Assembly (NCBI GenBank): GCA_031310005.1
Contig: CM062385.1
Location: 2,976,001 to 3,040,000 of the forward strand
Reading direction: 5' to 3'
Length of the DNA: 64,000 bases
Origin: Dactylellina haptotyla
Taxonomy: Eukaryota; Ascomycota; Orbiliomycetes; Orbiliales; Orbiliaceae
Shown here: in pieces, positions 11,505 to 23,743 of the stretch
Layout of the letters: each line of letters begins with the position of its first letter
Position numbering within the stretch: position 1 is the first letter of the stretch
The notes under the pieces: generated by a model
Seen by the model: the letters and a program-made list of their open reading frames with translations, nothing else
What the model was told of the DNA's origin: nothing
Databases searched by the model: none
Program-made: the position numbers and the translations under genes

Positions 11505-13424
11505 TTCGATAACAAAATATAGCTTAAATTATTGAGCTTCGCCTACTTGGAGAAAGAGAGAGGAATGGTTGCGTGGCCCCCGAGTTGAAATTCGAGGTTG
11601 GAAATAATAGATGTTGAATCACGGATAGTTGAAGAAAAGCAGAACTCCAGAGAAAGGAATGAAGCAGGGCATCATATGGATATATTAATATATACTAGCA
11701 CTAAGTTCTAGGTTTCGCGCTATGTTGAAGCAACATTTAGCACGTCCGCATTCCCACGTATGCATGGTGCACCAGGAACCGGTCAGGATTGGATGCACGG
11801 TTCGATACTCGCTTCACCCGCTCAGCCTATGGTAGCGCAATTTCCAAGGTAACCAGCTCTCGTGTGACGAGACGGATGCATCTTGCATTCCCCGGCTCGG
11901 GAACGCCTTGATAGTAGCTCCCGCGAAAGTTTGAGGAGGAGGACAAGTGCTTTGTTTTTATTGAATCTCGATTCTTAAATCCAGTGTTATCTAGCGCTGT
12001 GGACATTTAATGCTGGGAATCCTGGAATTGTTGAATCGTTGGTGGAGGACAAACAGGAAAGTTTCATTGCCAATCAGAATCACTAAATGGCATATTTCCC
12101 GACCGCTAGTCGTTAAAAGTAGCAAAAGCGGGAAAATCGGATGCAAGAGCAGGTCCACGGCATCGGACAGGGCAGGTTGTTGGTCCACGCTCCAGATTCT
12201 CGCTTGTATTATTTCCCGATCGATCCCACTTGTCAACTTCGAGTTGTATGACGACATGCATCTGCAAGTTTGTTGAAAGCGATTGTGCTCGACTGTGAAA
12301 TAGCTGGCACGAGTGCTAGTACTCATTGCATTGTGTGAGGTGGATATCATGTATTACAGGTTCAAATATCGAGAAATCTGGAGAGAAGGCTCGAGGCAAT
12401 AGAAAGCTGGTCTGCAACAGAGGTCATCTGATACCTCCGACTTGATCATGCCATACTGTAATTGTGGTTCCATAAAGGCTTGCTAGTACAGCGCCATTGT
12501 GTCGATGTGATTGGTTAACTGCGCTAGCCTCAGTGCACGCAGTGCGATGTGAGTAGCTAGTAGAGCTCTGTGTTACGAAGGCTGGTAACCGTATAGGCAA
12601 ACCCCGTCAACCAGAGCAAATATTCAGAAGATTTGCTCGTAGATCTTCTCGTATAGAAATACGTATACCCGTGTAGTTGCAATTAACAATTGACTGGATA
12701 TAAGGCACGAGATTGCGAGATTGCATTATAATGTCGAGATCTGCCAGTACTGTGAAATTAAACTATATATCAGTTTGGTAGTTGATTTGCGCATCGAAAC
12801 GCCAACCTGGATACTCAAATATTAAACATATCAGCAAGCCCCATCACGTACTCCTATTATTGTATAATTAAATAGCCCAGTATATATCGATATATCTATC
12901 TATTTGGTGTAGATGTTGAGAGTGAAAAGATGCGCTGTGTTGCTGCGTTGGGTGTTTGTGGCGGTGCGGCGGGCGGATCGGCCGAAATCGCGTCGGCGGG
13001 ACATCGCCAGCAACACCGCCAACACGGGTGGCCGTCTGGTCGAGTTTCGTGAAATTAAAACGATGCGGCAAAGGTGTTCTCACCACCTTCGTCCATCGCA
13101 AAACAACCTCCTTACCGCAAATCCCGCCCCCTCCTCCGCCTCGACAGACGCTCGGCCGTATCCTCCATCCTCCCGAACTACCGTGTACCCGCGATAGCAG
13201 CCGTCCGAGTGCCCTTGTAAACCGCGACAGGCCCACTGGGACTCGACGAATCGAAATCGTCTGATGTCACGATAAAACGCCCAGCCATAGATTTCGACGT
13301 TTCGTTGCAGCCTCACCCACCCGGCCATAATCCTGCATCTACCCACGTCCCCCACACCCCAAACACTTGATACACGCGATACGGGACGCTACAAAGACAA
13401 ATCCCGCTCCCTCCGCTCCTAACA
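11505..13424. promoter_or_regulatory. Divergent spacer between CRY-DASH and IES1
   Basis: This 1.9-kb region separates two divergent genes and must hold both promoters. The part at about 12.9-13.4 kb is GC-richer, CT-rich close to the IES1 start, and is likely its 5' UTR. The open frames in it on both strands lack recognisable protein sequence. A light-responsive element would be expected if CRY-DASH is light induced, but none was identified with confidence. Confidence 0.45.
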
Positions 13425-16198
13425 ATGGCTTCACCGCCATCCTCAGTCGCCCTCTCCCAGGCAACTCCTCCACCGTCATTCACCGCGACCAATGGCAGCT
13501 TTCGATCCAATGGTCACGACGCCAGATCCGGTGACGAAACCTCACCCAGTCGCAGCCCCAAACGATCCCATGATAATATGATGAAGGATAGTATGGACAT
13601 CGACTACTCGTCTCCGTCTCGTAACCAACCGATGGCGTCAGCCGATTCTCCTGCTGCATCGGTGTCCACACCCCGGCCTGACGAGAAGTCTCGTCATGGA
13701 GAGTCTGGTGACGGGGCTGGCCTCGAAACTTCAATGACATCCACATTGAACCAGGACAAAGACACTCCATCGAAAGATGCCCCTGGGACCAGCCGTCGAA
13801 ACTACACCACGTCGTTCTCTGGTGCTAAGATTAAGCATCTTAAGAAGGCGGACGGTGAACCTCTTTGGCGGAAAGACATCCAATTCGATTGGCTCTACGC
13901 GATCTTCACCGATGAGAGCAAGGTCTTCACGAACAGTTACACTGGCGAGAAGAACCAATCGTTCGCGGATGTCTACATCGATGCCATGGCCCGGAGTTCA
14001 AAAACCAGCAAGATCCTTCGTGATAAGCTGATGACTGACCGCCCGCAGGCCACCAATATGGCAATGGTTTGTCTGCTGGTGAATATCGGAAGGATGAACA
14101 CCACCTTGAACTGTGAGTCCCCAGTCGTCTTTTTTATCAAATGTGTTTATTTCTAACATTTCATCGTCCATAGTCTTCCCCGAAATGAGAGCTCAATTGC
14201 GAACATACCACGCCATCCCGGCCTTACAAACCTACGTCGATCCGAACGCGTACAAGCAACTGCAGGATGCCCCTCGTCTCAAGTCGATTCTCAAAGGTGC
14301 CTGCGAGGATCGACGGGAACCAACTACCCTCGATGGAATCATCAAATCGCCCCTCCAACCGCGAACAAATCCAATCAACCTCATCTTTGTCCTGGCAAAC
14401 TACTCGCATAAGGTCACGGAACTGCATTTCGGACAGCCCAGAGACTTCTTCGATCTGGTGATGAGATGGACTTTAAGTAGTAAATCGCGATGCAATGCAT
14501 TTTTATGGTTGATGTGGTGGTATCTCGAGAGCGGGTTTACGGCTAAAGATGCAGCCGAGAACCCTTTCGGCCCCGGATTATCGCAAGATACCACAAAAGA
14601 GCCGATGAGTAGGCGTGGTAGTATTGCATCGGATTCAGATGCCGGAGGTGCAACAAAGGAAGAGAAAGAAAAGGAGAAAGAGAACAATAAAGCGAAACAC
14701 GGAGATGATGACAAGACGGTTCCTTCGTATATTGATGAAAAGTTTAAAGGACTGTCGATTATCGTTCCTGATTTCGAAAGTCTGACGGAAGAGCAAGCCG
14801 CCCTGGAGAACGTAGATACTGAAGCTGAGGTTGTCTTTGGTAATGAAATGAAAGAGGAGCGATATCGTAAGTTTCTACCATCTATCACAAAACGCTAGGC
14901 TTTGATGCACTGTTTGCTTTAAATTCCTGGTTATGGACGAAATCATGGATCAAAATTCGCTAACGTGACGGGTACCCACAGGAAAAATGGCTGAATTGGA
15001 AGCTGGCATCATTCCCACAAAATCATCGACAACAAAGAAACCTAAGAGGCCTAGCAGTAAGTTTCGGACAAGAATGTTTTCTTTCAAGGTTCACAATAAC
15101 TAATGAAAACCTATTGCAAGAATATGATATTGAACCTGGCGCCAGCTTTGTATCGTCTCCTGCTCCCTCAAGTAAGTTTCTTTATTCCAATATTTGTGGA
15201 TTTCGTTCCAGCACGACTACCAGCTTTCCTCAAGACCATTCACTAACATGATGCCTCGTAAAGCATACGGCCGTTTCCCAGCCCGCGGACGGCGCCCATA
15301 TGATGACAGCCAACTCTCGGACTCAGATGCCCGCAGCATGTCGCCGGATACCCTCGCCTCCGCCAGCAAGAAGGGTCTCTCATCCCGTGGCCTCCTCTCC
15401 AAGGGTCTCGCGGGGCCCAAGCTGCTCAAACTTAGTGGTCTACTCCCACCACAAACCGACGCAAAACCCGGCGAGAAGCGACCCCGTCCGCTCACGCAAC
15501 ACCAATTAGCCGTCCAAGAGCACCGACGACAGCGTGTTGAACGACAAACCGACAAGATGATCAGTAGTCACTACCGTCGCGCGAGACGTGCTAGATACAG
15601 AGAAGGAGTGTTCAGGCGTGCCTGGCTGCGAATCAAAGAGATGCCTGATCCGTTTGCTAAGTCCGACGATGAGGTCGATTTGGAACATCCGCTTGTAAGG
15701 ATAGATGAAACCGAAGAAGAGCTAGAACGTAAGGAAGCACGACGCAGGAGATCAAAGTACAACAACGGCACTAGCACCAAGGGACCAGCTGGTACCGTCC
15801 CATTGGATGACGAAATCGATGATTTCGGCGAAGAAGTTGCAAGTATTGCTGCTGCTTTGAGGCGTATCAGACGACGGCTGCCCCGGTGGGAAGAGGAGGA
15901 TAAAGCAAGGAGGAAGAAGGGTCTCACAGGCGAAGCGGAGGTGGAAATCGGTGTCCCTGTTAATGCTAATTCCGCTCGTGACAAGGCCGCAGCAGGCAAG
16001 AAAGGCAAAAGAAAGAGAGTTGAAAATGATGAAGGGTTCGGAAGTGACGATGGGTATGATGACGAGGAAGGGTTTGAAGATGCCAGAGAGGGTAATGAGG
16101 AAGATGAGGAAGATGATGACGCTACTGAGGAAGAGGACGATGATGAAGAGGATGACGACGAGGTTGATCCTGATGATATGGAGGTTGAATTGCTCTGA
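13425..16198 (+). CDS. IES1: INO80 chromatin-remodelling complex subunit Ies1
   Basis: Five exons (13425-14112, 14174-14866, 14982-15056, 15121-15171, 15264-16198) join in phase to 813 residues. Ies1 is a fungal-specific subunit of the INO80 nucleosome remodeller in the nucleus. The conserved core runs from KHLKKADGEPLWRKDIQFDW through the helical block around SFADVYIDAM and MAMVCLLVNIGRMNTTLNFF to HFGQPRDFFDLVMRW and CNAFLWLMWWYLESG. The C-terminal half has the second conserved block, PLTQHQLAVQEHRRQRVER, before a long acidic tail. The last intron was placed by phase: the acceptor at 15263 lies about 15-20 nt after a CTAAC branch site (15243-15247), while the more obvious TTCCAG at 15211 does not keep the frame. 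The N-terminus is low-complexity Ser/Pro. Confidence 0.88.
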
Positions 16199-17222
16199 AG
16201 GTGATTTGATATGCCTTTTTTCTTCTTCGTATATTGCTCTGATTTGATTCTGTATTGGTGGGCTTTGAAGTTTACCTGCTGCTTTTTCTTCTTTTTTCTT
16301 CTTTTTTACTCGATAAATGTTCTTTTCGTTCAAGTGGTGGAACTGGGTAGTTCCTAAACTTCCCCACCCTCTCCTTCGGCGTTTCGATTTCTCTGTGTTC
16401 CGTCTAGTTTCCATCGTTCTTATTTTATTTCAACTGTATTATGGGATCGGGCTTTCTTTCCTAGCTAGCTGCATATTCTTCCGTTGTTGGTTCCGTATGG
16501 TGCAAAAAAAAGATATCTTACTTAATAGTGGTTGTATGTATGTATGTATGGTATTCAAAATTAGATGTTGGGTTTGATTTCAAAGAAAGAGAAGAGGTAG
16601 AAAAGATAGATTTCTGTGGGCATGTTTGATTACGTATCTAAAGAAGAGAATAAGGAATTCACAGCTAACTATTTATCTGTCGAGCATCTATCATTTTAAA
16701 AAGTCATAAAACGGATACCATATCTACTAGCAGTGTCTCGTGGAAGGATGAAGACAGGAGTCTAAAAGGGGCTCGCAGAGGGTCAGATAGTCGGGGAGGT
16801 AGTTTATTTCTAATCAGACGAGTTTGACAGAGATAGATGAAGAGGTAGCAACGAGTTTACATGACTGTATATCAGAGAGTCGTAGTACAAAAGTGGAAGA
16901 GAGGAAGAGGAAAAAGAAGGAAAAAAGAAAGAGGTGGAACAAGGTAAATGACACAGGACATATAGTGACATTAGGGAGGACGGAATAATAAAAAGCAAAC
17001 TCCATGTTAGTGCAAGGAATACAAAAAGAGGAAGGCGAGGGCATCGATCGGTCAACAATGAGGTCTCTCTGTATGATCAAAAGGTCTGACAAAGAAAAAA
17101 GAGAAAGCGCTTTTAAGAACTTTTGTCGAGGAGGGTACGGGGAGTCAGCAACGGGTCCAACAACTCTTTCCAGTCATGATACGATTTTCGTTGATTAATG
17201 AAAAGGATGTAGGTGGGCGAGT
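16199..17222. other. Convergent spacer IES1 / eIF2-gamma
   Basis: This 1-kb region holds the 3' ends of two converging genes. It has a short GTAT repeat at 16533-16550 and a purine-rich tract at about 16885-16935 (GAAGAGG/AAGAAAG type). No gene was recognised. Confidence 0.5.
16533..16550. repeat. GTAT microsatellite
   Basis: Four tandem TGTA/GTAT units in the 3' region of IES1; a simple microsatellite. Confidence 0.7.
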
Positions 17223-18980
17223 TTATGCTGGAACTGGTGGGGCTGGTGGGAGATCCAGGATGACACCGGTAACCTGTAGTTGGGTATATCATTAGTTTCT
17301 ATCTATAAACGAATTGGGAAGGGGCTTTTTTGGGACTTACAATATTAGCCCATCCGATGAGTCGCCAATGCTTCTCGATTCTTCGGCTGAGTGCGATCTT
17401 TTCTCCGTCTTGGGTACAAGCTGGACCGGTGAGGACGAGCTTGGCGGCATCGGCCTTAACGTTCATGACCTTCGCGCCCGTCGCAGTGGATCCGATGTTG
17501 ACCATCAAAACTTCACCCTTGACCAATTTAGTGACCTTGGCCTGTTTGCCGTCCGCAGTCTTGACACCGAGAAGTCGGCGAAGCAAGAAATAGTTGACTT
17601 CGAGCTCTGTGTAGATGTTGGGGAGCTGTCCGCGGAGACCGAGGACGAAACCGACAAGACGATCGGCACGGCAAATGGTTGGGTCGACACGGGTACCAAC
17701 ACCGATGAGACCACCTGGAACAGCGTACTTGAGATCGTTGTTCTCCGTATAGAGCGAGACGATGCGGGAGTAGATCGGGGTACAGGCAATCTTTCCATCG
17801 GCGCGGGAGACGAGACCGGGCCTTATCTCGACCTCATCGCCAACCTTGAGGACACCAGTGAGGATGGAACCACCGGCAACACCACCCTTGAGTTCTTCGA
17901 TTTCAGCACCTGGTTTGTTGACATCGAAGGAACGGATGACAATCATGTGTGGGGCGGCGGTGAAGTCACGGACTGGGACTGGGATCTTGGAGACAATGTG
18001 GTAGTTGATGGCGTCAATGTTGTACTTGAGCTGAGCCGAGATGGGGACGATGGGAGCTCCGTCAGCGACGGTACCACGGATGAACTTGAGGATGGACTGG
18101 TAGTGCTCCTCAGCCTGGGCTTCCTTCATCAGATCGACTTTGTTCTGAAGAATGATGATGTGTTTGAGCTTCATGATTTCGATAGCAGCCAAGTGCTCAG
18201 ATGTCTGTGGCTGGGGGCATGGTTCGTTTCCTGCGATGAGAAGGAGAGCGGCGTCCATGACGGCGGCACCAGACAACATGGTACTCATGAGAATGTCGTG
18301 ACCGGGGCAGTCAACGAAGCTAAAGAACAGTTAGTTATCCGAAGATTAAATAGAGAGTGTGATCGGGGACGGCGGTCATACGAAACGTGGCGGAGAAGCT
18401 GGTATGTGCCATCACAGCCGGATCTCTCGCACTTGGGGTCGACTTCCTTGTCACTCTTAAAGGACTTGTAGCAAGTTGGTCTCGGGCAGGCTGGATTGCT
18501 GCATTTGTAGATCTTGGCGTTGGCGTAACCAAGCTTGATGGTGATGTTACGCTCAAGTTCGTTCTTGAATCTGACGGTCTGGACACCGGAGATGGCCTTG
18601 ACGACGGTAGACTTTCCGTGAGCGACGTGTCCGATTGTGCCGATGTTGATAGTAGCCTGACGAGCGATAATTTCAGGTGTGAGGGGATCGAGCTCGGAGA
18701 AGTTTATTGTCAAAGGGTCCCGCTGTGGTGGGAGTTCAGGCCTTGGAGGAGCTGGTGGAGCTTCGGCGCCCTTCTTGTTCTTCAGGATCGATTTCTTTGG
18801 GGCCTCCTCTGGCTCGGATTCGGATTCGTCGCTGCCATCTTCGTTGTTGAGGTCAAGTGCGTCTTCATCATCCTTAATTGTGTTTCCGAACTTGTCGACG
18901 GGGAGGTCAGAGGTGGCCTCGAGCTCCGGGGAACTACCGGGAGAGTCCGGCATGCCAGTCTGCCATGTGCCTGTTGCCAT
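17223..18980 (-). CDS. GCD11: Translation initiation factor eIF2 subunit gamma
   Basis: eIF2-gamma is the GTPase core of eIF2, which brings initiator Met-tRNA to the 40S subunit. Exons 18382-18980, 17341-18319 and 17223-17273 join in phase to 542 residues. G1 is GHVAHGKST (residues 117-125), G3 is FVDCPGHD, made by the first splice, and G4 is NKVDL. The Cys cluster CSNPACPRP ... CERSGC between G1 and G3 is the zinc-ribbon-like insert of eIF2-gamma. The last, 17-residue exon ([16 protein letters not shown]) matches the normal end of the fungal protein. The acidic N-terminal extension of about 90 residues is usual in fungi. The long open frame on the opposite strand is a shadow of this well-conserved coding sequence. 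Confidence 0.97.
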
Positions 18981-20560
18981 GTTTGTGGCTGTTTGGGAGA
19001 GAGGGGAGGAGAGAGAGGAGAAGTGGGGTGAACGAGGAGGCGTAAGCCGGTTGGGGATTGATTGGTCTGATCTCTTGAGGTCTGTTCCTATCGGCGATGG
19101 GTCACAGGAATGCGGTAAGCGCGGTGGGTAGATGGAAGGAGGTGGAAGTGGTGATGCGGTTGTTGGAGGTGAGGTTGACGTTGACGTTGAAGTTGACGTT
19201 GGGCAAGCTGAACAGGTTAGCGGAAATTTTTCACTCTTTCACAACACCGCCAAAACGTCACAAAGAAAAAGACACCGTCTGCACGCCACGACCCCTTCTG
19301 CCAGCTACTCCAAGCCGGGGAATATTATAAAAGCACGACGAAGCAGAGAAGCAGACAGATGATGCAGCTAACCAATCGGGTAGTACGGGGGGTAGCTCCA
19401 GGCAGAGGCACATTTACAGGGCACAGGAAGCTGCGATAGTGGCAGGGGAAAAAATACCACACTCCACCTTGCTGCGGCTCTAGGAACGTCTTAACTCACC
19501 AGCTTCGGTATTGATACGTATCGTCGTTATTCGTAGCGGTAGAATTTTTACAGCAGAGAAATAATTCCTGGGTACGGAGCAGAGATATCAATCTTCAAGC
19601 GAAGAGAGGTGGCGGCGGGGACGTCGGTTTGTGCGAGGCAGTTTTATGAGTCGTCTGCGAGCTGCTATCGATAAAAAATTAATTCGGAACGTCAAAGTTG
19701 CCTGTTGCGGTAAGGCCGTCGCTTAGTCAGCCTCCAACATTGCAAACACAAACGGCGGCGAAATGGCTCTGTGACTCAACCTGCTCGACCGTTTTCGCCT
19801 TTTTATGCCCGGATTGTGGATTCCCTTCGAGCTTGTTTCTAGTTTCGAAACTTGGTGGGCTGCGTTTTAGGATTGAACTAATGGTCTTGTTTTATTCATG
19901 CTTCCGAAGAAAAACCTTGTGAAGGTTCTGTTAATCTTTCTGCATGACTTCCTCTTGGAATCATTGTGGCTAATAGATGCTTGAAGATCTTGCAGGCAAA
20001 GGTTAGTGTGCTAGGTATTGGAAATACCATAAATCGTAGACGATTGTGTTCGAAATCCCGTTAAAATTCCAATAAACACATATGAAAATTAGTGCCTCTG
20101 CATATATACATATAGATAGTTTGACTAATTGATTATCTGCCTACGAATATATACAAATCATAAATACAGCATCGTTTAGTAACAGGAATCTGCGAAGATT
20201 AGTATACTTCTGGACTGATAGGTAGGTTTACGGACGAGAAGGGGATTCGTATCACCAGGGTTCACCCGAAAGTCCAGAAAAGGCAGGAGGTGTAGATTTT
20301 ACAAATATGGCGATATTATAACGAAGGGGAATGTGCCGTTTCGAACTTTTCCGCGATAGTGGGGATCTGTGCCACTGAGCTGGGAACTTGATCGAAGAGA
20401 TCGAAAAGGGGTATGATTTGAATTGATTATTATACATTGTATATGCGTCCTGGTATAGAGTCTACCTCTGTCCATATCTATATAACTTCCGATAGAGAAA
20501 CACAATAGTGTTCATAGTCACATATCTTTACTTTCCTCAGCTGAAACCAGAGTCAGCACA
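18981..20560. promoter_or_regulatory. Divergent spacer eIF2-gamma / GNAT
   Basis: This 1.6-kb region lies between two divergent starts. The 200 bases next to the eIF2-gamma start are CT-rich on the coding strand, as expected for a strongly expressed 5' UTR. A short GACGTT-type tandem repeat lies at 19174-19201. Further right the sequence becomes AT-rich and no gene was seen. Confidence 0.45.
19174..19201. repeat. Short GTTGAC tandem repeat
   Basis: About four and a half GTTGAC units, one changed to GTTGAA, upstream of the eIF2-gamma start. The TGACGT core resembles a CREB/ATF-type site, but regulatory use is only a guess. Confidence 0.5.
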
Positions 20561-21211
20561 ATGGCTTTTTCTATACAGCAGGTAGTCGAAAGCGAAATCG
20601 CTCAGCTCGTCAAAATTCACTCGAATGCATTCAAGACCGACCAGTTTTCAAACTTCATGCTCTCCGGCAAACCACCGGGAACGCACGAGAATCTCATGGA
20701 GAGATCGTTAAATGCATGGTTCTCCGATCCAACCGTTTGGATGGTTAAAGCGGTTGATGAGGATGGAAGCATCGTCGGTTGGGCGTGTTGGTTGACCAAG
20801 ACAGTGGACGTGGACAACGCGGAAGGACAGCCACAACCTCCACAACAGCCCTCCAAACCGACCACTTCGCAAGAGGGAGCACCGGCAGATACACCAGCCC
20901 GCTCTGTGGGTCGGAAAATGCGTAATGACTCGGTAAAGTGGGAGCGCGAATCGATGACGGAAAAAGAATACCTCGTTCTCCAGGCACTTGCGACAACCCC
21001 TGAAAACCAGGGCCGAGGTGTTGGATCCCAGCTTGTCAAATGGGGGGTCGACCGGGCTGATGATAGAAACCTCGCATGTTGGTGCCACGCATCTCCTGCC
21101 GGTAACCAACTCTATCGGAAGGCGGGATTTCAGGAACTGGGAAACAGTGAATATGATCTTGGGGAATTTGGGAAATATACATTCCGATATATGAGACGCT
21201 CGGGTTTGTGA
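20561..21211 (+). CDS. GNAT-family N-acetyltransferase
   Basis: A single-exon gene of 216 residues, with a good start context (CAGCACAATGGCT). The GNAT fold moves an acetyl group from acetyl-CoA to an amine. The acetyl-CoA-binding motif A is LATTPENQGRGVGSQLVKWG (Q/RxxGxG type), followed by WCHASPAGNQLYRKAGFQEL, the motif B region where the Tyr is often the general acid. The N-terminal half has MVKAVDEDGSIVGWACW, the beta strands before motif A, and a Pro/Gln/Thr-rich loop of about 40 residues in between. The substrate cannot be told; many fungal paralogues of this type are uncharacterised small-molecule acetyltransferases. Confidence 0.88.
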   Translation: MAFSIQQVVESEIAQLVKIHSNAFKTDQFSNFMLSGKPPGTHENLMERSLNAWFSDPTVWMVKAVDEDGSIVGWACWLTKTVDVDNAEGQPQPPQQPSKPTTSQEGAPADTPARSVGRKMRNDSVKWERESMTEKEYLVLQALATTPENQGRGVGSQLVKWGVDRADDRNLACWCHASPAGNQLYRKAGFQELGNSEYDLGEFGKYTFRYMRRSGL

Positions 21212-21353
21212 TTGGGATTTGTATATATATTCTACTATCGTGATTTAGCTTCTGGAATAGTCTAGCCATTGAGTTTGGAGCTTTAAAATCCTAATAGTAA
21301 TCAATTCTCCAACAAAAACTGTAAATGTATTTCCAAGAGTCGGCCGATAGTGG

Positions 21354-21677
21354 CTATCCTGATGGAGCCTTCGTATTTGAGAGTCTGGATTTGTTATCTA
21401 GCCTCCATCTCCTCGCTTCTATGCTGTCCAGGCTCTCAAGTGCTTTTCTAGAAGACGACTGGAGTCTTTGAAGTCTTCTAATTCTATGAGCCTCTTCACT
21501 CCCGGACTTTATCTTCTGATTTCTTTGAAATATTTGCGAAATTTCTCGACGAAGGTCGTTATACTCGTTAATCAGTCGCATCCGTTGGCTTATATATCCT
21601 CGTTGGAACGGTTTGCCATTCGTTAAAAACTCATCGATATCTCGGTCGATAGAACTATAATGAAGTGAACCCCCCAT
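21354..21677 (-). CDS. Small helical hypothetical protein
   Basis: An open frame of 107 residues that I do not recognise. It is predicted to be mostly charged helix (QRMRLINEYNDLRREISQIF and following Arg-rich stretch), with no signal peptide or membrane segment. A CT-rich tract just before a favourable start (GCAAACATGGGG) supports a real gene, as does its place in an otherwise empty gap between GNAT and the deaminase-like gene. It could also be a chance frame. Confidence 0.35.
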   Translation of the reverse strand: MGGSLHYSSIDRDIDEFLTNGKPFQRGYISQRMRLINEYNDLRREISQIFQRNQKIKSGSEEAHRIRRLQRLQSSSRKALESLDSIEARRWRLDNKSRLSNTKAPSG

Positions 21678-21871
21678 GTTTGCAAAAAAAAAAAGACCAG
21701 GAAGCTTAATCTTAGTTTCGAGTTACCCCCCGGCGTCACGAAATTATGGCAAGATGGTAATTTTGATTTGGGAGACAATGGTACTGCGGTAATAGATAAT
21801 TGATTTGGAAGGGATGTCACCGAATTTATACTTTTGAGCAGAATTGGCTGATCAGACCAGATCAGCGGTGC

Positions 21872-23743
21872 TCATTGACAATCGCTGATCGATATTGTGT
21901 CAACAGCTATGGCTACAGGTAGTGACACTGACTTTCGTGGCGGCGGCAACAGACGGCAGGTCTTATAGATGTACTCTATCCTGGCTCTGATTTTGCGTTC
22001 AATTTCATCCCGTACCACCTTTGGGGTCCTTTTGGGGAATTTCCAATCGGCGCATATCTGACGATAGCCCCTCGTATAGCCTGGGCTCTTTGCAATATCT
22101 TCCTCTTTCTCTACAATAGACTCAACTGGTTGCTCCTTAGGTGTTGTAAATCGCACCTCCGGCTCTATTGGTAGCATGGGGGCAGCAATTTTCAGCGGGC
22201 TAGTCTCCTTTTCCACCTGACCAATCTGTGAGAACCAACTACGTAGAGTTTTTCCGTGCTGTGTAGTTATTCCTTTCAATTGTGAGAACATGTTTGCAAG
22301 ATCATCCTCTCTCGTAGTCTCCGATTTCTCTATTTTGGGCTCCATTTTAATTTCCGCTGGTATCTCCATATCCGGGATCTCAGGTTGTAGAAACTTTCTT
22401 AGTTCCTCGCCGACTATCTTGTTTCTGAAGACACTGATATACGCTTCACATAGATAGCAACTCTCCCTTGAACAACCATATCGCACGTTGAGTGATTTGA
22501 CAGCGGGCTTTCCAGTATGTTCTCGCCGAATAATATCCAATAGAAGTGAAAGTTCGCAGTGAACGTGACATGCCACAGACTGATTTGCTGGAACCTGAAG
22601 TCGCCCTTCAGCTTCTGGGTAGTATCGTAGTACCTGTTCTTCCGTTATAGCTTCCGCTTTGACTTTACTCAATAGGGCATTGATGGCATCCACTGGCTTC
22701 TCAGAAACTTGGAACCCGGATGGCTTTGGCAGCTTGATCTGTAAGGTCTCGTATTAGTTTTCGAATCTCTGATTAAGATCTTCAAGTTTTCTTCTCACCT
22801 CTTCGAATATAACTCGATCCTCCTTCAAACATTTCTTAAAATGCCCGTCTCGAACGGCATAAGCAGCCAGCTCTAATGAAGCCTCCGAGTACGCCCCGAC
22901 CCGTAACATGACATCCGTAAACCGTCCCATCAACTCCTCAGACTCGAAATACACGCCAGCCGGGTCATCAGCTTTAAACACCGTCTTTGCCAAAAATATC
23001 CCGCATTCTCCTGCAGCGCACGGTGTCCCACTAGGTGAGGTATATTTCTCGCCAGTTCGCCAGATAGACAGCCCATTGACTAGTAATCTGCTCACTATAC
23101 CGGCCATGTATAAATATGTCTCCAAAGTGTCTTTCCGTTTACCTTTCTTTGGTCCGTTAAGAATAAGTCCGCGTATAACATGTTTCAGATTACTGTTATG
23201 CAGGCGGTTGGTGCCGAACAGAGTGGTGATGTACTTCCATACCGTCGCCTCATCTGGAACGATGATTATCGTAAACTTGTCATCCTGCGAGTCTGATGAG
23301 ATACCTAGTTCTTGAGCGAAAGGTAGTAGCTTCTCACAGCGAGATATAATAGCAGGCAGACAGAGTTTGGAAACTGCATTGAGTATTCGACCGGAATGTT
23401 GGCCGACTGACTTTTGGGATTTATCGAGTAGTACGGTCTTTAGACTTTCCAGAGCGGTGCTGTCGTCTTCGGTGAACGGTGTAGTCTTGGCGTAGTATAC
23501 TGTAAGCTGGTTTGGCTTTCGTGATGCGGCAACGGTGACAGTGTCGTTAGGCTTACGGGCGATCAAGGTGGCTAGACCATCGAGGACAGATTTACGTTTG
23601 ATGATGGACTTTTCTGATTCGGGGAGTGATTGGTCAGCTGTAGCTGATGTATCAGATTTCTTCTCGCCCGCTGCCGCTTGGGTATAGGGGAGTACTCTGG
23701 AGAGGGCGTATATATGCGTCTGTGTTATCGATGGGGTGGCCAT
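21872..23743 (-). CDS. OTT_1508-like deaminase-fold protein
   Basis: Two exons (22799-23743 and 21872-22738) join across a 60-nt intron with a GTGAGA donor and a TTACAG acceptor to 603 residues; the join gives FEE-IKLPKPSGFQVSEKP and avoids the stop after the first frame. A cytidine-deaminase-like zinc site is visible: CHVHCE gives His375-x-Glu377, and CSRESCYLC gives Cys409 and Cys412. This spacing and the surrounding HxELSLLL ... SCYLC wording match the OTT_1508-like deaminase family, common in filamentous fungi and thought to come from bacterial polymorphic systems. The substrate (free base, nucleic acid or other) is unknown. The N-terminal half is helical without a recognised domain, and the C-terminal part is Lys/Glu-rich. 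Confidence 0.75.

Noticed and set aside
12868-13236. Open frames on both strands in the GC-rich part before IES1
   Set aside because: No start context, domain or splice pattern; better explained as the 5' UTR and promoter of IES1.
15194-15263. Continuation of the Ies1 last exon upstream of 15264
   Set aside because: The TTCCAG acceptor at 15211 does not keep phase with the preceding exon; the acceptor at 15263 does and has a CTAAC branch site.
15752-16414. 220-codon open frame on the minus strand
   Set aside because: Shadow of the acidic tail of Ies1.
17314-18471. 385-codon open frame on the plus strand
   Set aside because: It lies antisense to eIF2-gamma and is an effect of codon bias in that gene; the sequence is Asp/Glu/Gly/Val-rich without a domain.
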